Part shown: positions 42,459-52,985 of the stretch, piece after piece
Layout: every line of letters starts with the position of its first letter
Position numbering within the stretch: the stretch's first letter is position 1
Source of the DNA: Notospermus geniculatus
Lineage: Eukaryota; Nemertea; Pilidiophora; Heteronemertea; Lineidae
Reading direction: 5' to 3'
DNA length: 64,000 nt
NCBI GenBank assembly: GCA_002633025.1
Contig: NMRB01001142.1
Span: forward strand, 91,585-155,584
Position numbers and translations under genes: made by a program
The notes under the pieces: model-generated
Database searches by the model: none
What the model was told of the DNA's origin: nothing
Seen by the model: only the letters and a program-made list of their open reading frames with translations

Positions 42459-42792
42459 TTCGAAACTGACAAATGATGTCCTTGAATGAGAGGTGTCCGA
42501 TTACAGAGATTGAAATGAATAGAAATGATCAATTTTGGACTGAACTTAAATGTCCTGATTAGAGAGGTGTCGTTCTAGCAGAGGTGTCCGTCAAGGGAGG
42601 TTCCATTGGATACGATTTTTATTTACTGTGCGTGTCCACACATCGCATAGACCACGTCATTAGAGACCAGTTATAACAAGCATCGTGTTGCATCGTTTCG
42701 TTGAAATCTCTCGGGATTGACAAGTTCATCTATAGGACCGTCAAAACGCTGGTGGGAAGATTGTGATGTAAATGCATTTTTACTGTAATGGA

Positions 42793-43665
42793 TGTTGATA
42801 AACGCGCTGATACAATTTAGTAGCGCTCTTTCTTAGTAGCGCTCTTTCTTTCTTTTGTGGACTAAAGTTTCAGAAAATATTGGCGGATGACTTCTCGCCT
42901 TCAGAACTGTAATTTTAAACGTCCTTCTAAAACCTGGATGTTGTATAAAGATGTAACACTTTTGATCAGAGAAAGTGTGTGATAAACAACATCCCATTAA
43001 TTAGGGCCTATTCCTTTATGTATACAACTTTTAATAAGCTTGATGAAGAAGTATGTAAGAAGTAAAAAACAAATTGTGTGCATTGAAACTCCTACAACCC
43101 ATGAATAAAACGTGTAATATCCTTATTGGACGCGGAGTTCTTATGGCGTGTCTACTCGGCCAACCACGGCGACATTCGGAACTTCCGAAGGCAACTGCTC
43201 GGCAATTTCCGTGACGACTCGCATTTTTTCCCCTCGGACACAATTCCAAGGCAGCCATCTTGAATGCGCAAGGATTGCTGCCCGTTTGTGAGAGTTCAAA
43301 TGCGGTTCGCCTCATCACACCTCCAGAACCCTACGCATGAACTAACTAGGTCACACAAAAACGTTGCGTTATTGGATGAATATTTGGCAGATTGGGTCCG
43401 GTACGTTTATATATAATATGCCTCAACTTATCCAGCAAATAAGGTTGAACATCTTAACAGGCCAAAATTCGGCCAAAATAGTCCCACGGTCGGTCACGTG
43501 GGTTTGTTGATAAACAATATGGCTGCCTTGTACTTGTGTCCGAGGTGAAATGCGCCGCCCAGTGGACAGATAAGCAGTTCGCCTCAGGTCGTTCCGAATG
43601 TGAGGTTGCATGGTATCGAAAGACGCGTTCAATAAAGCATGGGATAGCATGTGTAGAGCAAGCAT
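42793..43665. repeat. Duplicated block, copy 1
   Basis: TTGATAAACGCGCTGATACA and the following ~370 bp reappear at 43920-44260. A later matching piece (GGTATCGAAAGACGC) is at 43612 and 44381. The copies diverge between these parts. Confidence 0.85.
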
Positions 43666-43670
43666 GTATT

Positions 43671-43918
43671 GGGGAGCGCGGTGGCATAATGGTTAGGGCT
43701 GAGGACTCGTGATCGGAAGATCGTGGGTTCGATCCCCAGCCGTGCCACTCTGTAACTCTCAACTGGCCTGAAATGTCCATCGTGTGCGCTATATTGTGGC
43801 TGCCCTTTGGTTTCTACAGAAAGGTTTCTGAATCATAGGCTGGGGTAATAATGTGTGAAGCGCTTAGAGAGCGTAATACGCTATGAAGCGCTATATAAGA
43901 ACTCGCCATTATTATTAN
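43671..43918 (+). mobile_element. SINE-B: tRNA-derived SINE with AGCGCTATATAA tail
   Basis: The head (43671-43746) has A box TGGCATAATGG and B box GGTTCGATCCC, with a GACTCGTGATC anticodon-like region. Acceptor pairing is poor, so it is not a tRNA gene. The tail AAGCGCTTAGAGAGCG and GAAGCGCTATATAAGAACT ends in (ATT)n, which resembles the 3' tail shared by V-SINE-type elements and their partner LINEs. Only one copy in the window. Confidence 0.75.
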
Positions 43919-43919
43919 T

Positions 43920-44440
43920 TGATAAACGCGCTGATACAATTTAGTAGAACTCTTTCTTTTGTGGACTAAAGTTTCAGAAAAATATTGGCGGAAGACTTGT
44001 CGCCTTCAGAACTGTAATTTTAAACGTCCCTCTAAAAACCTAGATGTTGTATAAAGATGTAACACTTTTGATCAAAGAAAGTGTGTGATAAACAACATCC
44101 CGTTAATCAGGGCCTATTCCTTTATGTATACAACTTTTAATAAGCTTGATGAAGAAGTATGTAAAAAGTAAAAAAAAATTGTGTGCATTGAAACTCCTAC
44201 AACCCATGAATAAAACGTGTAATATCCTTATTGGACGCGGAGTTCTTATGGCGTGTCTCTCATATTTTGCACCTGCCCGCTGAAGGCTCTACGCGGCCAA
44301 CCACGGCGATGATTGGTAGTCGATTTGAAGTATAGTCAGTAGAGGGCGCTGTGATCACGTGATTTGCATAGTACCCAGCGGTATCGAAAGACGCATTCCA
44401 AAATGCATTATATAACATGTTTGGCAAGCATGCCAATCAA
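43920..44440. repeat. Duplicated block, copy 2
   Basis: Starts directly after a single N at 43919. Close to copy 1 for ~340 bp, then diverges around CATATTTTGCACCTGCCCGC. Confidence 0.85.
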
Positions 44441-44599
44441 AACGTGGCTCTCACTTTCACCTTGGTTTCCCCCCAAATACCGGACTCTCATTGGTCAATC
44501 TTATAAAAGAGGTAGTTCAGTGATATCTAGGGATCGTTTTTCTATTTTGTGGCCAACTGTGCCAGTGGTTTGTGGCCTATTAACTTTTGTGAGTCAGGA

Positions 44600-44835
44600 A
44601 TTTGTATTTTGTATTTCCGTCAGGGCCGTCAGGGCCGACGCAATAGCATTATTGGCCCTGGTAAGTACGGAGGAGGCCATCACAAGCTACTCATGTTTCT
44701 CACTTGGATGGGGTCTTTTACTTGCCCTTACAAAGACACAAGGTACAAGGCACCACGGCTTACTGTCCCATGCGACGGACTGAAGTGCCGGGAATTAAAT
44801 CCCATATGGCCCGGGCTGGATTCGAACCCGGGAGT
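44600..44835 (-). mobile_element. SINE-A copy
   Basis: Minus strand. The B-box side GGATTCGAACCCGGG is at 44818-44832, and the head is cut just beyond it. The 3' end has a duplicated CCGTCAGGG. Confidence 0.8.
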
Positions 44836-44869
44836 CAGGAATTGATTGGGGACGACTGCACCAAACACC

Positions 44870-44962
44870 TCCTACAGCCGCGGTGTTTTTACCACGCACT
44901 TTTCATCCACTCACGGGTGTATGAAGAGGAGCGAGACCAAACCTCTGGTATGGGAGGGTGCT
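44870..44962. mobile_element. GCAGGG-type MITE, copy 3
   Basis: TATGAAGAGGAGCGAGACCA and CTCTGGTATGGGAGGGTGC match the arms of 26729-26825. The left arm is decayed. Confidence 0.55.
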
Positions 44963-45286
44963 ACCAAAAACGGACATTGACTCCACTGACATCATGCATC
45001 CAAAAGAAGCAAATGAAACAAATACGAGAGAAGCATCCTTACCAAATATAGACATTTTCGTCGTATCAACCACTACTTTTGGTGAAATCAAGCTTGCCTA
45101 GTTTGTGCCATTTGACACAATCTGCTGATCCTTAAGTATAAAAGAGATGAGTCAGCCACTTTGTGTGTACTTGATAGGCCCTTTGGGACAGACCAGATTG
45201 GTATTTCACAAGCCTATATGTAGCTGCAATGGAGATGGAGGCAAAAATGTTTCGGGTGTGACTGTAAGCTACCCCGCAATGATAAA

Positions 45287-45702
45287 AGTTCATTCTCTCT
45301 TTTCCATGTTAAAGGGGTATAGTCCAAGTTCGCATTCTCTCTTTTCCATGTTAAAGGGGTATAATCCAAGTTAGCATTCTCTCTTTTCCATGTTAAAGGG
45401 GTATAATCCAAGTTAGCAATCTCTCTTTTCCATGTTAAAGGGGTATAGTCCAAGTTAGCATTCTCTCTTTTCCATGTTAAAGGGGTATAGTCCAAGTTCG
45501 CATTCTCTCTTTTCCATGTTAAAGGGGTATAATCCAAGTTAGCATTCTCTCTTTTCCATGTTAAAGGGGTATAATCCAAGTTAGCATTCTCTCATTTCCA
45601 TGTTAAAGGGGTATAATCCAAGTTAGCATTCTCTCTTTTCCATGTTAAAGGGGTATAATCCAAGTTAGCATTCTCTCTTTTCCATGTTAAAGGGGTATGG
45701 GC
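45287..45702. repeat. 42 bp minisatellite, ~10 units
   Basis: The unit is CATTCTCTCTTTTCCATG, TTAAAGGGGTATAATCCA, AGTTAG: 42 bp, nine full copies and a partial tenth, nearly identical. The unit length is a multiple of three and lacks stops in one frame on each strand. The array therefore reads as a 14-residue peptide repeat (LDYTPLTWKRENAN) on the minus strand and HSLFSMLKGYNPSS on the plus strand. No start or flanking coding context supports translation. Confidence 0.95.
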
Positions 45703-46557
45703 AAAATGCCAGGTCTGTGCAACAGACACAATAAAGTTAACTCAATGATTAAACCACAAACCACAGTATTTACCAGTTGACTGAGCACAACCTTGGATTT
45801 GCTATAGGCTCATGAAAACTAAACCAAGTTACCCTAAAAAACTTACACTTCTTTGGCTTCAAGGTATTGTTGAGACGGTCCCTTAGCGATGTGAACTCTC
45901 TCAGCGTCTAAATTGATATCGCCCAAGTGTACTTGAGTAGTGACGACAGGTGTCAAAATAAAAAAAAGATGAAGTGTGAATTAGCTAGGTTTTTACATAT
46001 TATTGGAAATTTTGTTCTCTAATTCACGGCTAGTTCTTATTTCGTTGTAACGACGAGTCGTGGATATCTGAATTGTCCCTATTGTTTTTTTCTTGCATAT
46101 GAAACGGCCAGAGCTATTGTGCTCACCTGTTGTTCGGGAACGATGGCTTGACGACATTGCCAAGGGGTTAAATGAAATGGTCTGCAAAAAAGGACTGGTA
46201 ATCATCTTTTCTGTTTGAAAAAAAATACGGCATGCATATTTTAGGGCCGAAGCCGAAGCACTGATGTCCCTTGAACAATAAAAGTGGGAAAACGGCTGGC
46301 GATGAAAAAAAATGGTGCAGACGACACACGCACAAAAAAATTCCTGACAGCCCAGTCTTTGCCCGATGACACAATCCACTGCCAAACTTCATGGATGTGT
46401 TTCCCTAGAGAACCAACTCGGACGGGGGAACGCTCACGTGGAGGAACTCTTCAGGATGGGAAAAACTAGTAGGCTTAACGCGTGACTAGGAAATACGCCT
46501 CGCCGGAATCAGGATAATTCTAACCGGTTCTACTTCAAAACACCTCCTTCCTCTAAC
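45703..46557. other. Unassigned DNA
   Basis: A CTGAGCACAACCTTGGATTT segment near 45780-45840 is repeated inverted at 57215-57275, so it is a dispersed repeat. No gene recognised. Confidence 0.45.
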
Positions 46558-47100
46558 CTATGTCCGCTGTTTATTGTCGGCCTACGTAAAAACGTGACAT
46601 GTTCATTCCACATTTTATGATATCATANATTTCGGTAACAGCTGCACCAGTTTTGACAAAGTTTGTTGCATGTGAACGGACAACTTCTCGATCATCTCTG
46701 TATATCAAAATTTCGGAAATTTTGAAACATCAAAATTATGATTTTTGAGGTTTTTTTTCTAAAGAGCTATTACATAATTTGGATATTTTCAAATTTCCAA
46801 AATTCTTACGCAGAAAGATGACCAACAAGTTTTCCTTTCATATGAAACAAACCTAGGCAAAATTGGTGCGGTAGTATTTGAAATATTCAAGATATGAGGT
46901 GTAGATAAACTTTAGTCAATGCCTGTACTTGTATTTCGTCAGGTATGCGAAATCTCACTAATCTGAGAAAAGTGAACACTGTGGCACTTCACCCTAAATA
47001 AACTTCAAATTATCCCACCTTCCTGTTTCTCGATCACAGCATATCAGTTTATTGTCGGCCTACGTATAGCGTGACATGTTCATCACAAGTTTTTTTTTAA
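46558..47100. repeat. GTTTATTGTCGGCCTACGTA direct repeats
   Basis: TTTATTGTCGGCCTACGTA followed by ACGTGACATGTTCAT-like sequence occurs at 46569 and again at 47040, each followed by similar long T-rich sequence. Probably two copies of a dispersed repeat. Single N at 46627. Confidence 0.5.
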
Positions 47101-47830
47101 ATATTGCACAAATTGTATATAATTGATAGCTTCCCTACGCATTTAGGAGTTCCACAGGGACGATTGTGTGTTACGATATCTCCGCAACGGCTGGGCCGAA
47201 TTTGACATACCATACATCAATGGATTTGTCCTGTTTGCCGCTACAGCATCATCACTGTCATTGTCCCGAAAAACGTGACAGAAAAAAGTTCCTTCACAAA
47301 TCACAGTTTGTATTGACGGCCGAAATGGCGGTCATTTTGAAATGACGCAATGCATCGCTCACGTGTACATGTAAACTGCATGAACACCATGGCGAAATGA
47401 AATAGGTTTTGAGAAAGGGATCCGTTGTGTCGGCCTTACGTGAAAAATGAAGATAGCAGAAAGATACCGACAAGAAAGACAAGTCGATTGACGTATGTTT
47501 CGTCAAATTTGACCCAGCCGTTGCGGAGATATCGTTGATAAACCTCGCGCCACTGGGAAGTGGAATGAACTGTAGGACCAAAACAACATATCGAAAAACT
47601 CCATGATCAACATTAACTTTTCGAATCGTACAAAAACCGTTTTCTTCAATGCATTGCACTGATATCCAAAATAGAAGCACAAATGAAATGGTCCATGGAC
47701 CATGTGCTCACCTGGGTGAATGTACCAGAAGAACAAATGACAAATGTTAAATCGAAATGTTCCCAGGCAAGCCTTGAGTTCCAGGTACAGAGGAGACCCC
47801 GACACCTGATCACACAAAGTCAGAAGATAT

Positions 47831-47962
47831 TAGGGAGTTTTCGCAAAGCCCCCGAAACGCCAACGCGAACGCCAAACCCATTGTTCGATGCCACGAAGAG
47901 AGCACCGAACAAAAGGATAGACGTTCGCGTTGGCGTTTCGGGGGCTTTGCGAAAACTCCCTA
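47831..47962. mobile_element. TAG-type MITE, GCCCCCGAAACGCC subfamily copy 2
   Basis: TAGGGAGTTTTCGCAAAGCC to GGCTTTGCGAAAACTCCCTA; the outer 35 bases of each arm are an exact inverted repeat. The inner arms GAACGCCAAA and CGTTCGCGTTGGCG also pair. TA flanks both sides. Confidence 0.9.
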
Positions 47963-47964
47963 TT

Positions 47965-48385
47965 AGGTCAAATAGCCGCGAAACGTGCCACCAAACGGCA
48001 AAATTTCGAACTTTGACCTATGTGACCTTGAAAAGTAGGTCAATTCACAAACCCATTACATGTGTCATGTATTTTCATTAGATACACCTACATGTATGAT
48101 AAAATTTTGGAGATGATCCAGTCATTAGTTCAGGAGTTATTACACTTTACGTGTTTTGGGTTTTGGCTACCTGGTGGCCAAGCCAAGAATCGAATCGGAC
48201 TGAAACTTAGTGTCATAGGTCATATGACCTGGGGGTATGTATGTACCAAGTTTCAGGCCAATAACCCCAAAATGTGCCACCAAAAGGCAAAATTCTGAAC
48301 TTTGACCTCTGTGACCTTGAAAGTAGGTCAAATCAAGAACCCGTTAAATATGTTATGTATCCTCATTAGATACACCTAGGATAAA
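47965..48385 (+). repeat. TGACCTTGAAAAGTAGGTC repeat, one full and one partial copy
   Basis: CCTATGTGACCTTGAAAAGT and GGTCATATGACCTGGGGGTA match 9130-9470. A second, shorter copy starts at about 48300 (CTCTGTGACCTTGAAAGTAG). Confidence 0.75.
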
Positions 48386-48399
48386 AACTGGCCGTATTT

Positions 48400-48463
48400 A
48401 GTCCCTGGGTTTGAGAGTGGCGCCGGCTGTCGAGAAAAATTGGCAATACCGTGGTCCTTTAAG
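48400..48463 (+). mobile_element. Family b MITE, right-end fragment
   Basis: TCCCTGGGTTTGAGAGTGGC, CCGGCTGTCGAGAAAAATTG and GTGGTCCTTTAA match the right end of 62365-62542. Confidence 0.65.
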
Positions 48464-49223
48464 TATCTAAAGTACTTTCTGATAAATGCTCCTTAGTTCT
48501 TCAGTCATATACAATTACATACACAAAATACATATTAAGCTTATTAATCAACTGAGAAATATACATGTACACCTCGTCAATTTCAAGAAGTGGACGACCA
48601 GCGCTTGATACACTCTCACGAGACAATGAATAATCAATCATTGCTTTGTTAACTGATCTATTTGTCTTGTTTGATCGATCTATGATGTTTGATTCAGAAA
48701 ATTGATCATCTCTAGACATGTCTGTGATGACTGACGAAAGATGTATCAAGTACGGTACATGTTTGCACATTAATCATGCATATGATTGACGTATGTGATT
48801 ATTTTTAACCCTTTCTGCCGTGATCGTAGTCTCGTGCCACCAGACTCTTGCAATTTCCAATTTTAGAGTCTGGTCTATATGGTTACTTTGACTTGTAAAA
48901 CCATCATGGCGGACAATCTACCGACGATGACGTAAAACACAACTACACTGCACTGCACTGCATGCACAGTCAATGCAAAAATCATGCAGCATGCGAGTAA
49001 AACTGCAGCCTACGTCACCAACTTTTGAGACCCATGATGCATTGGTAGTGTGACTAGCCAATCAGCGAAGCTCCCCTTGTTTTGAATCATCGGAATAAGG
49101 TCACTGACCCAATTAGAATGAAAATTGCGTTCTGTGCCAGACCCTCGGTCTGACGACCTCGGAGTATGAACGAGGGGCTGGTTGGCGAGGCTATTTCTGC
49201 CGGCGTGATCGCTACGGCTAGTT

Positions 49224-49781
49224 TTAAAGGGACCCTACATGTATGGTCAGCTGGCTACTAGGCTCATATCAGTGTGGTCACTTCGTCACAGGTGGCGCAA
49301 GCAACTGAAAACCTACAGATTCGGGCTCAAAAGTTGTTGTTTAGTGCATTTTACTTGCAATACATGTCAGAGTAAGGCCCGTTTATACAGAGCGCGACCG
49401 CGACCGCGGCACCGACCGCGGCAGCCGCATCGGATTGATCAAATGTAAAATGAATGGGAACGTTTATACATAACGCGACCGCGGCCGCGACCAAAATTTT
49501 GGTCGCGCGGCATGCCGCAGAGATTGCCTCCAGAGCGAAATTTTTGAAAATGCCGCGCGACACTTTTTTTGTAATGTGAACTTCAATGTGGTCCTGGCAT
49601 ATTTCCAGGCGACCACGGCGTTTTCGTTTATACACAGCGGCTGCCGCGGTCGGTGCCGCGGTCGCGGTCGCAGTCGCGGTCGCGCTCTGTATAAACGGGC
49701 CTTTAGATTCTCACGCCAACCGATCGGTGTAATGAGCACATCAAAATGCCTATGAGGAGGCTACCTGTAGGGTCCCTTTAA
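49224..49781. mobile_element. TTAA-AGGG MITE family, copy 3 (interrupted)
   Basis: TTAA then AGGGACCCTA at the left; TAGGGTCCCT then TTAA at the right. Reverse of the 14290 copy. Split at 49374 by a GC-rich MITE; the duplicate at 52401-52614 is the empty version. Confidence 0.85.
49375..49702. mobile_element. AGGCCCG-type MITE, GCGACCGCGG subfamily
   Basis: AGGCCCGTTTATACAGAGCG to CGCTCTGTATAAACGGGCCT. The interior is made of repeated self-complementary words GCGACCGCGGC and GCCGCGGTCGC. The empty site in the duplicate reads GAGTTAGATTC; here TA and TTA flank the insert, so the target duplication is TTA with one T lost. TWA targets fit PIF/Harbinger-type elements. Confidence 0.9.
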
Positions 49782-49833
49782 TCGGATGGGGAGCTCCGAA
49801 AGTCTGCTGGTTATCACTTCTGGGATCTCTACT

Positions 49834-49897
49834 AGAAAGTGCCTGAGGAAGACCCCGGTTGGAGTCGAAAATTTGCGCAATTCGGAGACGACTGTAC
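49834..49897 (+). repeat. HH module, copy 6
   Basis: CTGAGGA at 49843-49849, stem II GACCCC-GGTT-GGAGTC (one mismatch), GAAA, AATTTGCGCAATT, C, GGAGACGACT. Preceded by AGAAAGTGC. Confidence 0.55.
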
Positions 49898-49977
49898 GTT
49901 TTACTATCATTTTGTGTGTCTTTTTTTGTGCACCATGTTGGATAACAGGGCCCTCGATTATTATTGTACCCGGCGCC

Positions 49978-50085
49978 TCAGGGGATGGTACTGTGGTGCC
50001 TTGTACCTTGTGCCTTTGCAAGACTAGACCCCATCAAAGTGAGGAACATGAGTAGGTAGAGATGGCATTTTCCGTTTACCAAGGT
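49978..50085 (+). mobile_element. SINE-A fragment
   Basis: GGTGCCTTGTACCTTGTGCC and AAGTGAGGAACATGAGTAGG match the body; the head is absent. The homologous SINE in the duplicate (52800) is continuous, whereas here it breaks off and resumes at 50315. Confidence 0.7.
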
Positions 50086-50314
50086 GGAACCGTGAATCAA
50101 AAGGAACTAAAACAGTCAGTAGTTGGCTCTTCAATGGTTAATAGTGTTACTTCATTGGTGAAGCACTATTTTCAAAGTCTATGGAATAACCTTTGTTCAG
50201 CTAGACAATATGACCACTCAACCAAGACTGTTTGCCCTAATTGCAGCATTACCTAAGTCAGCTTCCATTTGAATGATCTAGGTCTCGGAGTTGATCTCGT
50301 CAGGCCTGATTTTC

Positions 50315-50418
50315 GAGGGAAGTAAAAGACACCATCCAAGTGAGGAACACGAATAGCTTGCCTCTTCCGTACTTACCAGGGCCAATAATGCTTTGGCTTC
50401 ATCCCGATGGAAAAATCC
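50315..50418 (+). mobile_element. SINE-A fragment
   Basis: GTAAAAGACACCATCCAAGT to GCTTTGGCTTCATCCCGATG, ending AAAAATCCAATAC. 3' half of the SINE. Confidence 0.75.
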
Positions 50419-50944
50419 AATACAGAGGCCTTTCGGCCAAGCGGTTAAAAAGGAAGTTGATTGGGAAACAGATAACTCTACCGTTTGTCGCTTTGCATTG
50501 AAATTTGCTACTAAAGCCTACAACACAGCCGCAGAGAATGCTAACAAAACGCTTGTCACGTCAGGGAACAAGGGCACTTAAGCGGATTTCAATACCAAAC
50601 AAATCCAAGAGCCCATATTCATTTCACAGAGACGGGCTATTTTCTCACACAAATATAAACCCTTCATCTTGTCTTACGGGGTCAATACGACCTTGTAATC
50701 AAATACGACAGCTTTTAGACCCTGCATGGATGATGTAAATGTAAATATTGGTGATAGGGAGTGGGGGATGTTTGTTGCTGGTGACGCACGTTGAGGATGA
50801 TGGATGGTGTCCCGGGTTTGAGAACGAACACCTTTTTTCCAAATCAGCTTGTGTCTGGGTAAATACATGTACCCTTTTGTTGATGGTCTGACTGGCTGGC
50901 ATGTGAAATATATGGTGAAGTTCAGTCATACCATCTTGTTTGTT

Positions 50945-51240
50945 TGTATTTGATTTTCCATCATGGCTGAAGCCATATCCAGGGGCGCAGCTACGTATAG
51001 CTTGGGCGGAGGGGGCAAAAGGTCCTCTGGGGGAGACCATATTTTGCTAATTTTCGGTCAAAATGTGCATGAAAAACACGTTTCTCCCGACCACCTGGGG
51101 GCATTTGCTCCCTGCCCCCCTCTAATACGCCTCTGATATGAGTATTGGCCCTGGTAAGTACGGAAGAGACCTCAAGCAACTCATGTTCCTCACTTGGATG
51201 GGGTCTTTTACTTGCCCTTACGAAGGCAAAAAGTAAAAGG
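50945..51240 (-). mobile_element. SINE-A copy split by a G-rich element
   Basis: Minus strand. The outer pieces (TTTTCCATCATGGCTGAAGC; GTATTGGCCCTGGTAAGTAC; CTCACTTGGATGGGGTCTTT) are SINE-A. The insert at 50976-51136 lies between CCATA and GTATTGG. Confidence 0.75.
50976..51136. mobile_element. Short G-rich element inserted in SINE-A
   Basis: Ends CCAGGGGCGCAGC and TACGCCTCTG, weakly inverted. ATA flanks both sides. The interior GGGGGAGACC and CACCTGGGGGCATTTGCTCC recalls 5950-6240 and 18705-19112. Confidence 0.6.
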
Positions 51241-51589
51241 CAGTTTCGTCAGATTTGTAAAATATCGCTAATGAACACTGCATTCTCAACGAACTGTTCA
51301 CATGCATGTAGGCGTTCATTTTGTGACTTTGATTTTTGAATGGAAAATGAGGAGCGAAAAATGAAAAGTGAGCAGTTCAATTAACAGCAGCCTTCTACAC
51401 TATTGTTCATGCTGTAATTTGGAGGCACGTAAAATGAGTTCGGAAATTTTTTCACTGCCTGTCCTAAATTATCCTTGATGATTTGGCTTCGTTCTTGTCA
51501 ATTTGCATGTACATGAAGATGGTTAATTTGGTCGTTGCCGATGTATTGTTGATTAGCTAACTAGCCTTAGGGGTTGGAAAGTCGAACAA

Positions 51590-51796
51590 TTGTGCCGTAA
51601 CTGCTTAAAGGGATTGCTAGAGCATCTTCTGCGACGAACCGTCAGCAGGGAAAATTCAATGGATAGATTCCAAAACGTTTCATCAAGTGTGTCGATGGCC
51701 TCTACCGAGGACATCTGTATGAATACACACATTCATATAGAGGACCTCCCTCCAAACGAGGACGTCCTCGTTGGTAAATCCTCGTTTAAACAGTGA
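51590..51796 (+). pseudogene. Open frame shared by duplicate, broken in the other copy
   Basis: A 68-codon frame (..NCLKGLLEHLLRRTVSREN, SSVSMASTEDICMNTHIH) runs to a stop just before the gap. The homologous stretch at 54470-54660 has a one-base deletion in a run of A and loses the frame. No family recognised; probably non-coding. Confidence 0.15.
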
Positions 51797-51805
51797 AAAA
51801 CCACA

Positions 51806-52239
51806 NNNNNNNNNNNNNNNNNNNNNNNNNNNNNNNNNNNNNNNNNNNNNNNNNNNNNNNNNNNNNNNNNNNNNNNNNNNNNNNNNNNNNNNNNNNNNNN
51901 NNNNNNNNNNNNNNNNNNNNNNNNNNNNNNNNNNNNNNNNNNNNNNNNNNNNNNNNNNNNNNNNNNNNNNNNNNNNNNNNNNNNNNNNNNNNNNNNNNNN
52001 NNNNNNNNNNNNNNNNNNNNNNNNNNNNNNNNNNNNNNNNNNNNNNNNNNNNNNNNNNNNNNNNNNNNNNNNNNNNNNNNNNNNNNNNNNNNNNNNNNNN
52101 NNNNNNNNNNNNNNNNNNNNNNNNNNNNNNNNNNNNNNNNNNNNNNNNNNNNNNNNNNNNNNNNNNNNNNNNNNNNNNNNNNNNNNNNNNNNNNNNNNNN
52201 NNNNNNNNNNNNNNNNNNNNNNNNNNNNNNNNNNNNNNN
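51806..52239. other. Assembly gap (N)
   Basis: A run of N lying exactly between the two copies of the large duplication. Confidence 1.
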
Positions 52240-52400
52240 AAGCTCCCCTTATTTTGAATCATCGGAATAAGGTCACTGACCCAATTACAATGAGAATTGC
52301 GTTCTGTGCCAGACCGTCCCTCGGTCTGACGACCTCGGAGTATGAACGAGGGGCTGGTTGCGCGAGACTATTTCTGCCGGCGTGATCGCTACGGCTAGTT

Positions 52401-52614
52401 TTAAAGGTACCCTATAGTCAGCTGGCTAATAGGCTCATATCAGTGTGGTCACTTCATCACAGGTGGCGCTAGCAACTGACAACCTACAGATTCGGGCTCA
52501 AATGTTGTTGTTTAGTGTATTTTACTTGCAATACATGTCAGAGTTAGATTCTCATGCCAACCGATCGGTGTAATGAGCACATCAAAATAGAGGAGGCTAC
52601 CTAGGGTCCCTTTA
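52401..52614. mobile_element. TTAA-AGGG MITE family, copy 4
   Basis: TTAAAGGTACCCTATAGTCA to GGGTCCCTTTAA. Uninterrupted, reverse orientation relative to 14290. Confidence 0.8.
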
Positions 52615-52666
52615 ATCGGATGGGGAGCCCCGAAAGCCTACTGGTTATCACTTCTGGGATCTCTAC

Positions 52667-52730
52667 TAGAAAGTGCCTGAGGAAGACCCCGGTTGGGGTC
52701 GAAAATTTGCGAAATTCGGAGACGACTTTA
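52667..52730 (+). repeat. HH module, copy 7 (best kept)
   Basis: AGAAAGTGC, CTGAGGA (52677-52683), perfect stem II GACCCC-GGTT-GGGGTC, GAAA, stem AATTT-GCG-AAATT, C, GGAGACGACTTT. AAAGT before the core and ACTTT after it can pair as an outer stem I. Confidence 0.6.
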
Positions 52731-52799
52731 CGTTTTACTAAAATCATTTTGTGTGTCGTTTTTTGTGCACCATGTTGGATAACAGGGCCATCGATTATT

Positions 52800-52985
52800 A
52801 TAATCCCGGCTCCTCAGGGGATGGTACCGTGGTGCCTTGTACCGTGTGCCTTTGCAAGATCAAGTTAAAAGACCCCATCAAAGTGAGGAACATGAGTAGC
52901 TTGTGGATGGCCTCTTCCGTACTTACCAGGGCCAATAATGCTTTGGCTTCATCCCGATGGAAAAATCCAATACAGGGGCCTTTCC
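52800..52985 (+). mobile_element. SINE-A copy without head
   Basis: GGTGCCTTGTACCGTGTGCC through AAGTGAGGAACATGAGTAGC to GGCCAATAATGCTTTGGCTT. Continuous, unlike its counterpart in copy 1. Confidence 0.8.

Larger units (their letters stand above)
49054..51805. repeat. Large direct duplication, copy 1
   Basis: AAGCTCCCCTTGTTTTGAAT onward matches 52240-54655 through many blocks (CTCGGAGTATGAACGAGGGG; the TTAA-AGGG MITE; the HH module; SINE-A; GAGTGGGGGATGTTTGTTGC; GGAGGCACGTAAAATGAGTT; AAACGAGGACGTCCTCGTT). Copy 1 additionally has the MITE at 49375, a spacer at about 50085-50310 and the split SINE at 50945. Confidence 0.9.
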
